Shown here in pieces: positions 5,843 through 11,599 of a DNA stretch of 11,599 nt. The DNA lies in assembly GCA_003551785.1 (NCBI GenBank), contig PUNP01000895.1:1-11599 (forward strand). Direction: 5' to 3'. The DNA is from Candidatus Brocadiaceae bacterium. GTDB lineage: Bacteria; Planctomycetota; Brocadiia; SM23-32. Made by a program: the position numbers and the translations under genes. How positions within the stretch are numbered: the first letter of the stretch is position 1; the number at the start of each line of letters is the position of its first letter. The notes beneath the pieces were generated by a model. That model made no database searches and was not told the DNA's origin. It worked only from the letters and a program-made list of their open reading frames with translations.

Positions 5843-8185
5843 ATGCATTTACCACAAAACTGGACTTTTGATTCGGACGATCAAGCAGCCGCTTTGAAGC
5901 TCCAGGAACACATGCCGGATCGCGTCTTTGATGCCCACGCCCATCTGTGCCGCATTTCTGAAAAAAAAGGGAAACTTAATGGTGTATGGTCTGAGGCGGG
6001 GTCGGATATCGGGGTGGCGCAATGGCGCAGCCGCCTCGCACAGCAGGTGGGCAGCAAACGATTGCAGGGCGGGCTGCTGATCCCGAGTCCGAACGATATC
6101 GGAAGAACGAAGGCAGATATTGACCGGGCCAACAGCTATGTTTTCGAGCAAATTGACGGTCAAAGTGAGCTTAAAGGGCTTGCGCTGGTGGGCCCTATGA
6201 TGGAACCGGACGACTATCGTATGCATTTGGAGAATCCTCAATTTGCCGGTTTCAAGCCCTATCACGTTTTCAGCCCGAAAAAGCCCACCTTTGAGGCTCC
6301 TTTATCGAGTTACCTGCCTGAGTGGGCATGGGAGATGGCCCACGATTACGGCCTGGTGATCACCTTGCATATGGTGCGTAAAGCGGCGTTGTCCGATCCA
6401 GATAATCTCCGGGAAATCACCGACTGCTGCCACCGCTATCCCGGAGCCCGTCTCATCCTTGCCCACGGCGCACGCGGTTTTCATGCGCCGAATACCGTGG
6501 AAGGCATCTCTAAAATTGCCGAACTGGACAACGTCTGGTTCGACACCTCCGCCATCTGTGAGGAAGCTCCTCTGACGGCCATTTTAAGACAGTTCGGGCC
6601 TGGGCGGCTGCTTTGGGGGACGGATTTTCCGGTGAATCAGATTCGGGGGCGCTGCGTCACTCTCGGTGACGGATTCGCCTGGCTGCAGCCCGACACGGTC
6701 AAATGGGACAGACTGTCGCCGCCGGCCAAGCCTCTGCCCGTCGGTCTGGAATCGATCAGGGCCTTGCATGCTGCCGCCGATAATTTGGGACTCAATCCCG
6801 GAGACATGCAGGATATTTATGCGGATAACGCCCGTAGATTGCTGGGATTGATACCGAAACAAAAAACGGAAAACACAACACAGAAGCTTTACATTGAAGC
6901 GAAGAAGCGCATCCCCGGCGGCACACAGCTTCTCAGTAAAAGGCCGGAACTGATGGCCCCGGGGCAATGGCCGGCGTACTTCCGGGAAGCACGCGGGTGT
7001 GAAGTAACGGATATTGATGGAAGGCGTTATCTCGACATGTCAATGAACGGTATCGGCTCATGCCTGCTGGGGTACAGGGACCCCGATGTGACGAGGGCTG
7101 TACGGAGACGATTGGAGCTGGGTGCTATGTCTACTCTTAACCCCCCGGAAGAGGTTGAACTGGCCGACCTTCTGTGCAGCATCCACCCATGGGCCACGCA
7201 GGCGCGTTTTGCCCGGTGCGGAGGTGAAGCATGTGCTGTGGCCGTGCGCATCGCCCGCGCCACCACCGACCGATCCGTGGTGGCTGTCTGCGGATACAGC
7301 GGCTGGCACGACTGGTATCTGGCGGCGAACCTGGGAGAAAGTGATGCTTTGCGCGGACATCTTCTGCCGGGGCTTTCCCCCCTTGGAGTGCCTCGGGAAC
7401 TGCGCGGTACAACGGTTACTTTTTCTTACAACGACAGCGATGCGTTCCAGGAAATACTTGATTCCTGCGGTGACAGGCTGGCTGCGGTTATTATGGAGCC
7501 TTGCCGATCAACCAATCCCGAGCCGGGTTTTCTTGAATCCGTCCGTGACGGCGCCCACAGGGCGGGTGCTCTGTTGATTTTCGACGAAATAACGATCGGC
7601 TGGCGGCTCTGCTATGGGGGAGCGCACTTGAAATTCGGGGTCTTGCCCGACATGGCGGTCTTCGCCAAAGCGCTGGGCAACGGTCACCCGATGGCTGCCG
7701 TCATCGGTACGAACGAAGCGATGTCAGGCGCCCAAGATTCGTTCATCAGCAGCACCTACTGGACGGAAAGTGTGGGGCCGGTGGCTGCGCTGGCAACTCT
7801 GCATAAAATGCGTGAGACGAATGTGCCACGCCGCGTTGCCGACGCAGGATCAAAGGTCATGGCATTATGGCGGGAGCACGGAGAAAATCACGGTATTCCG
7901 ATCGTTACGGAGGGCTACCCCTGCCTCCCCCAATTTCGGTTCGATCACCAACACTCAAAAGCTCTTTCTACACTATACACCCAGATGATGCTTGAGAGGG
8001 GGTACCTGGCCGGATCGAAATTTTATGCGACTTTGGCCCATACGGAAAATGTTATCGAGCGTTATGGAGAGGCCATCAATGAGGTTTTTGGCGAAATATC
8101 CGCCGTTCTGGCCGGAGGAGACGACCCGGCCGTACATCTAAGCGGTCCCGTCGCCCAAAACGGCTTTTCACGCCTGACGGATTAG
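5843..8185 (+). CDS. Amidohydrolase (amidohydrolase-2 type) fused to class III PLP-dependent aminotransferase
   Basis: One uninterrupted 780-residue frame with two enzyme domains. Residues about 25-336 form an amidohydrolase-2-like TIM barrel: DAHAH (30-34, metal ligands His32 and His34), FKPYH (137-141), TLHM (His176), LAHGARG (His208) and WGTDFP (Asp261). Lactonases and decarboxylases share this fold. After a short linker (about 337-348, KQKTENTTQK), residues 349-755 are a class III aminotransferase close in style to glutamate-1-semialdehyde aminomutase: KKRIPGGTQLL, RCGGEACAVAVRIAR (458-472), GYSGWHDWY (484-492), IMEP (550-553), FDEITIGWR (580-588, PLP-contact Asp581) and FAKALGNGHP (607-616, PLP Lys609). 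Both halves keep their key residues, so a bifunctional cytoplasmic enzyme is likely. The ribosome site is GAGGAT, 6 bases before the ATG. The substrates are unknown; the pairing suggests hydrolysis of a lactone or amide followed by, or preceded by, amino transfer on the same molecule. Confidence 0.9.
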   Translation: MHLPQNWTFDSDDQAAALKLQEHMPDRVFDAHAHLCRISEKKGKLNGVWSEAGSDIGVAQWRSRLAQQVGSKRLQGGLLIPSPNDIGRTKADIDRANSYVFEQIDGQSELKGLALVGPMMEPDDYRMHLENPQFAGFKPYHVFSPKKPTFEAPLSSYLPEWAWEMAHDYGLVITLHMVRKAALSDPDNLREITDCCHRYPGARLILAHGARGFHAPNTVEGISKIAELDNVWFDTSAICEEAPLTAILRQFGPGRLLWGTDFPVNQIRGRCVTLGDGFAWLQPDTVKWDRLSPPAKPLPVGLESIRALHAAADNLGLNPGDMQDIYADNARRLLGLIPKQKTENTTQKLYIEAKKRIPGGTQLLSKRPELMAPGQWPAYFREARGCEVTDIDGRRYLDMSMNGIGSCLLGYRDPDVTRAVRRRLELGAMSTLNPPEEVELADLLCSIHPWATQARFARCGGEACAVAVRIARATTDRSVVAVCGYSGWHDWYLAANLGESDALRGHLLPGLSPLGVPRELRGTTVTFSYNDSDAFQEILDSCGDRLAAVIMEPCRSTNPEPGFLESVRDGAHRAGALLIFDEITIGWRLCYGGAHLKFGVLPDMAVFAKALGNGHPMAAVIGTNEAMSGAQDSFISSTYWTESVGPVAALATLHKMRETNVPRRVADAGSKVMALWREHGENHGIPIVTEGYPCLPQFRFDHQHSKALSTLYTQMMLERGYLAGSKFYATLAHTENVIERYGEAINEVFGEISAVLAGGDDPAVHLSGPVAQNGFSRLTD

Positions 8186-8246
8186 TATCGTAACTGATAT
8201 ACGAAAAAAAACTGAGTGAGCAAATATTTTTAAAAGGAATATCATA

Positions 8247-9410
8247 ATGAATAAAAATCAGAGTGAAATAATCAGGTCAGAAGTTATTTGTAAGCAGCCC
8301 GGCCGGTACATCGGCTGGCCCACTGCCGATATAACACCTGAAGGAGAGTTGCTCGTGGTCTTTTCAGGCGATCGCGACGCTCATGTTGACCCTTTCGGCA
8401 AGACCATGCTGGTGCGCTCCGGCGACGGAGGAAGGAGCTGGAGCGGTGCGGAGCTGATCAATGACACGCCACTCGATGACCGCGACGCGGGCATCTGCAT
8501 CTGCGAAGACGGAACCGTCGTTGTAAGCTGGTTTACTTCCCATTATGTGGAAGATAAATATATGGAAATGATCAGCGGGGCGTCCGATGCGGAAAAGAAG
8601 CGGCGGCACGATAAAATACGTTCAGTCGGTAAGGAAGACATTCAGCAATGGGCCGGGGAAAGGGTCGATGATGGCGGTCGCTATGAATGCGGATGCTGGA
8701 TAAGGCGTTCGATGGACGGAGCACGGACATGGGAGAAACCGGTGCGTGTGCCGTGTTCCGCTCCGCATGGGCCGATTGAGCTTTCCGACGGCAGGCTGAT
8801 GTTTGTAGGCGCTGAACTGAGCCGCAAGCAGCTTGAACGGAAGGGCGATATTGTGGCGGCGGAATCGCGGGATAAGGGTAAAAGCTGGTCGGTGACCGGC
8901 AGAATCAACATGTACCCCGAATACCCGGGCGATGCGCCTGAGGGATATGCCTACCTGTGCGAGCCGCATGTCGCGGAGAGGGAAGACGGTAAGCTGATCG
9001 GCATGGCGCGTTATGAAGAGATGCCGCGCCAGAAACCCGAGCGCACGCGCAGTGTGCTGTGGCAATTTACCTCTGAAGACGGGGGCCGGACGTGGACTGA
9101 ACCGCGACCAACACGGATTCTGGGGAAACCTCCTCATCTGCTGCGACTTCGGGACGGAAGAATTCTGGCAACCTACGGCTACCGGCACGAGCCCTACGGA
9201 CAGCGTGCCTGTATTTCCTCTGACGGCGGTGAAAACTGGGATTATGACAGCGAAATTATTCTCCGTGATGATGCTCCAAACGGTGATTTGGGCTACCCTG
9301 CATCTGTGGATCTGGAGAACGGATCGATTTTGACGGTGTACTATCAGCAGGAGCGTGGAGGTGAAAAAACATGCCTGATGGCAACTCACTGGCAACCCGG
9401 ATACGTTTGA
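8247..9410 (+). CDS. Sialidase-like (BNR/Asp-box) beta-propeller protein, no signal peptide
   Basis: A 387-residue beta-propeller with five Asp-boxes of the form SxDxGxxW: SGDGGRSW (58-65), SMDGARTW (155-162), SRDKGKSW (207-214), SEDGGRTW (276-283) and SSDGGENW (324-331). The N-terminus GRYIGWPTADI (19-29) aligns by eye with the RIP motif of sialidases, with Arg20 a candidate for the carboxylate-binding arginine, and DDRDAG (77-82) is a block seen in a broad group of exo-sialidase-like proteins of Planctomycetes and Verrucomicrobia. Whether it cleaves sialic acid is doubtful: members of this group are largely uncharacterised, and the full arginine triad is not obvious. The N-terminus is charged and polar, so the protein probably stays in the cytoplasm, unlike most sialidases. 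AAGGA lies about 9 bases before the ATG. It follows the fusion gene after 61 bp. Confidence 0.85.
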   Translation: MNKNQSEIIRSEVICKQPGRYIGWPTADITPEGELLVVFSGDRDAHVDPFGKTMLVRSGDGGRSWSGAELINDTPLDDRDAGICICEDGTVVVSWFTSHYVEDKYMEMISGASDAEKKRRHDKIRSVGKEDIQQWAGERVDDGGRYECGCWIRRSMDGARTWEKPVRVPCSAPHGPIELSDGRLMFVGAELSRKQLERKGDIVAAESRDKGKSWSVTGRINMYPEYPGDAPEGYAYLCEPHVAEREDGKLIGMARYEEMPRQKPERTRSVLWQFTSEDGGRTWTEPRPTRILGKPPHLLRLRDGRILATYGYRHEPYGQRACISSDGGENWDYDSEIILRDDAPNGDLGYPASVDLENGSILTVYYQQERGGEKTCLMATHWQPGYV

Positions 9411-9478
9411 TCGAATATTCCACGCGTTTACTGTGTTGTATCATCGCCGGGTACCTTAATTTCTGATGGAGACTCACT

Positions 9479-10636
9479 ATGGGCCTCAGTTTTGATTTCG
9501 ATTATCAGCGTTTTATTTCACCGTCGCACTGTGTTTCTTTCGATGCCGATTTTGAGAACGGATGTCTTGACAGGGTGGTACGTCTGGGGCTGGATTGGTA
9601 CCACATCGAACTGCGTCCGGATACATGGTACCGGTTTTATTTCCGTGTTAAGGGTTGCAAGAGCCGTGAGTTGCTTTTTGAGTTTACATGTCGCAATACA
9701 AATAATCCCGTCTATGATGAAGGAAAAGGCAGGTGGCTGAGGGGAGAGTTGGTGGTTAAACCCAAAGTCAGTTACGATGGCGAAAGCTGGGAGGAAGTGC
9801 AGTACATTGAAAAACACCGCCAGGACCCGGGAAAATACAGATTCAAACATACGTTTAAAGAAGATGAAGCTTTTATCTCCTATCATGTTCCCTATACCTA
9901 CAGCGATATGCTGAAGTGGCTGGATACGCTTGCATATAATTCTTTCGTGGAAATTGAGGAAATAGGAAAGACGAGGAATGGCGCGGTGCAGCCGGCGCTG
10001 ACGATAACGGATCCCCATGTGGCTGTGCCTGAGAATCTGGTCGTGCTTATTGCCCGTGAAGATGCCGACGAGACACTGGGGAGCTGGGGGATAGAAGGGG
10101 TGGTAAGAGGAATTCTTGCAGGCGAGAGTGTTGAATTGCTGAAAAACCACATCTTCAAAATAGTTCCGATGGTGGGCATAGACGGTGTGATAGTCGGGGC
10201 GCACCACAGTGCCGGTTACGGTTACGGCGGACATCGATGGCATGAAGAGCCGGCGCCCGATGAGATACAGAACGTAAAGAACGCCGTCCGGAAGTGGGTC
10301 GGGGAGGGATATGTTCTGAAGCTGGCCGGCAAACTTCACAGCGATCAGTGCATGCGGGAAACGCTGGGACCTGACGGAATATTGACGGCTGATCCCGAGT
10401 TGAGAAAGGTGTTTCGAGAAGGCATCGCCAGGTATTATAACGGTTCATGGGACAAGTCAAGGAAAGATATTGCTATCAGGCCGAAGGGATATTTCGAAAG
10501 GTTTCTGCTGGATGAGTTCGGTTTTTCGAGCACTTTCAGCACGCACGTGCAGGGTGTGGATCCGGAAGCCGCCCGTCGATGCGGGGAAGCGCTGCTGGAA
10601 GGCGCATGCCGGTGGCTCCGTCTTAGGACTTCATGA
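9479..10636 (+). CDS. M14/cytosolic-carboxypeptidase-like protein with altered zinc-site motif
   Basis: A 385-residue protein in two parts. Residues 1-145 are a beta-rich N-terminal domain like that before the catalytic domain of cytosolic carboxypeptidases: WYRFYFRVKG and FKEDEAFISYHVPYTYSDM match their usual style. Residues about 155-380 follow the M14 plan: VVLIAREDADETLGSWGIEG (188-207) stands where ARQHPGET...SW is expected, with Glu198 kept but the zinc-ligand His replaced by Asp195; PMVGIDGVIVG (230-240) matches the PMxNPDGV strand; HRWHEEPAPDE replaces the NRxWxxPSP motif; KLHSD (285-289) supplies the last ligand, His287. No clear catalytic Glu is visible in the final strand (SSTFSTHVQG, 350-359). 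It may bind another metal, have another activity, or be inactive. There is no signal peptide. The start is fixed by GGAG 8 bases upstream. The gap to the previous gene is 68 bp. Confidence 0.75.
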   Translation: MGLSFDFDYQRFISPSHCVSFDADFENGCLDRVVRLGLDWYHIELRPDTWYRFYFRVKGCKSRELLFEFTCRNTNNPVYDEGKGRWLRGELVVKPKVSYDGESWEEVQYIEKHRQDPGKYRFKHTFKEDEAFISYHVPYTYSDMLKWLDTLAYNSFVEIEEIGKTRNGAVQPALTITDPHVAVPENLVVLIAREDADETLGSWGIEGVVRGILAGESVELLKNHIFKIVPMVGIDGVIVGAHHSAGYGYGGHRWHEEPAPDEIQNVKNAVRKWVGEGYVLKLAGKLHSDQCMRETLGPDGILTADPELRKVFREGIARYYNGSWDKSRKDIAIRPKGYFERFLLDEFGFSSTFSTHVQGVDPEAARRCGEALLEGACRWLRLRTS

Positions 10637-10693
10637 GCTTTACTTTGATGCTAAGCCTCAAAGCAAGAATGTAGCCGAATCATAATTCGCAGT

Positions 10694-10782
10694 GGTAATC
10701 ATTGCCGATTGAAGTATGGATTATACTTTTGAGAAGGAAACAACAAACATGAATGTTGCAACAAGTCCTGACAATCATTGTC
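10694..10782 (+). promoter_or_regulatory. Cluster of three dyads around the start of the last gene
   Basis: GGTAATCATTGCC (10694-10706) and GACAATCATTGTC (10770-10782) share 10 of 13 bases, including AATCATTG, and both are centred on C; the second is a perfect inverted repeat, the first has 5 of 6 arm bases. Between them lies AAGTAT-N5-ATACTT (10712-10728), a perfect 6-bp inverted repeat just before the AGAAGGA ribosome site. The pair of similar sites 76 bp apart, one upstream and one within the first codons, looks like a looping operator. No good -35/-10 pair is obvious. Confidence 0.4.
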
Positions 10783-11599
10783 CCGAAGGTTACGGTTGTG
10801 CCTTGCCTGAAGAGTCCGTTGAGTCATTGCAAGCTTTCTGCCGCCTTCGTACTCTCTTTCGTGAGTGGATTAATGAATCATATCAGCGGCAAATATCCCT
10901 TCCGTTAATTGGCGAGCACGACGAGCTGTCGCTCGCCCGCCCCTGGATATTTCATTACCTGCTGACGGGTGAACCTGAAGTTCTGGATAAAATAGATGAA
11001 TTTTTTCGTAGGTGGAAAGAGTGGGTGGATAAGAATTTCACCCATGGATATTATCCTGAAAATGCAGAGGAACATCACCATACGGAAAATTTTACGCGTG
11101 TGGCGGGACGGCTTTGGATGTTCGACAGTTTCCGAAAAGATTATGCCGATGCGCTGATCGATATGGTGCATCATATAGGGAACTGGAACGCCGATGCGCC
11201 GGAATGGTATGATTGGAACGAACATCGTTTCGTGGCGCGCTGGCTTGGAACGGTAAGGATGGGGCCCGATTCCGAACACTCCAAACATGCGGGCTACAAC
11301 GGGTTTGCGGCGTTTCGTTACCTGGTACTTTCCGAGCAGGCATATCTGTTCACCGGAGAACAGAAATATCTTGAACTTGTCATTGATTATACGGATAAAT
11401 ATTGTGAGCTTATCCGGGAATACCAGCACGATCCCGAGGGTATCCCCGTTTGGTATGGAAAAGACTGGAACCCCATAGAGGATGCCCCCAAACAGCCAGT
11501 TACGTTTATCGCAGGGGGAGCAATAGCCGTCATGCTTGACCTCTACCGTATGCTTGGTGAACAAAAGTATGCTGACTGCGCCCGCATCCTCATGAAAAA
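10749..11599 (+). CDS. Predicted alpha/alpha-toroid (carbohydrate-active-like) protein, 3' end missing
   Basis: Reading from the ATG at 10749 the frame stays open to the window end, giving 283 codons plus two bases; there is no stop, so the true protein is longer. AGAAGGA lies about 11 bases before the ATG. The protein is rich in aromatic residues and built of amphipathic helical hairpins, each introduced by a turn like TGEPEVLDKIDEF (73-85), TGEQKYLELVIDY (202-214) and LGEQKYADCARIL (269-281). This periodicity is typical of the alpha/alpha-barrel folds of polysaccharide lyases, GH88/105-like hydrolases and related enzymes. Possible active-site clusters are EEHHHTENF (107-115), MVHHIGNWN (139-147) and WYDWNEHRF (153-161). 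No signal peptide is seen. I cannot assign a family or reaction. It begins 112 bp after the M14-like gene and may be in the same transcript or have its own control. Confidence 0.8.
   Translation, partial: MNVATSPDNHCPEGYGCALPEESVESLQAFCRLRTLFREWINESYQRQISLPLIGEHDELSLARPWIFHYLLTGEPEVLDKIDEFFRRWKEWVDKNFTHGYYPENAEEHHHTENFTRVAGRLWMFDSFRKDYADALIDMVHHIGNWNADAPEWYDWNEHRFVARWLGTVRMGPDSEHSKHAGYNGFAAFRYLVLSEQAYLFTGEQKYLELVIDYTDKYCELIREYQHDPEGIPVWYGKDWNPIEDAPKQPVTFIAGGAIAVMLDLYRMLGEQKYADCARILMK

Noticed and set aside
8622..9395. Minus-strand open frame of 257 codons opposite the sialidase-like gene
   Set aside because: It is antisense to five well-spaced Asp-boxes on the plus strand and has no domain of its own.
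9518..10339. Minus-strand open frame of 273 codons opposite the M14-like gene
   Set aside because: It is a shadow of a clear plus-strand gene with family motifs; its translation has no recognisable domain.
10905..11564. Minus-strand open frame of 219 codons at the right end
   Set aside because: It lies entirely antisense to the plus-strand frame starting at 10749, which has a ribosome site, operon context and a plausible helical protein; the antisense peptide has no family features.

Overview
The window looks like a mid-GC genome from an anaerobic or facultatively anaerobic bacterium. The gene content (four-subunit 2-oxoacid:ferredoxin oxidoreductase, Asp-box sialidase-like protein, M14-like protein, Gfo/Idh/MocA and SDR enzymes, FCD-GntR regulator) resembles polysaccharide-degrading members of the Planctomycetota-Verrucomicrobiota-Lentisphaerota group. 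This placement is inference from gene style; no rRNA or marker gene is present.

Region 1 (1-2424, minus strand) is a por/kor-type operon in the order gamma, delta, alpha, beta: porC (2424-1831), porD (1846-1517), porA (1448-273) and the first 67 codons of porB (203 to beyond base 1). It is preceded by a promoter-like site with an exact TTGACA box and an AT-rich dyad. The four subunits would form a CoA-dependent 2-oxoacid:ferredoxin oxidoreductase.

Region 2 (2425-3322) is about 0.9 kb with no convincing gene. It holds two tandem copies of a 25-bp sequence, each centred on TGGTGTCACCA, plus several small hairpins and C-runs. It separates the leftward por operon from a rightward cluster.

Region 3 (3323-11599, plus strand) is a run of seven same-strand genes: an FCD-family GntR regulator, a short Gfo/Idh/MocA-like oxidoreductase, an SDR dehydrogenase overlapping it by ATGA, a 780-residue fusion of an amidohydrolase domain with a class III PLP aminotransferase, a five-Asp-box sialidase-like protein, an M14/cytosolic-carboxypeptidase-like protein with altered active-site motifs, and the 5' part of an all-helical (probably alpha/alpha-toroid) protein cut by the window end.

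No protein in region 3 has an obvious signal peptide, and no transporter is visible. The set therefore looks like cytoplasmic processing of an imported, probably sugar-derived and perhaps amino- or lactone-bearing compound, under a GntR repressor. The substrate cannot be named from the sequence. The most unusual items are the amidohydrolase-aminotransferase fusion and the M14-like protein whose usual zinc-ligand His is Asp.
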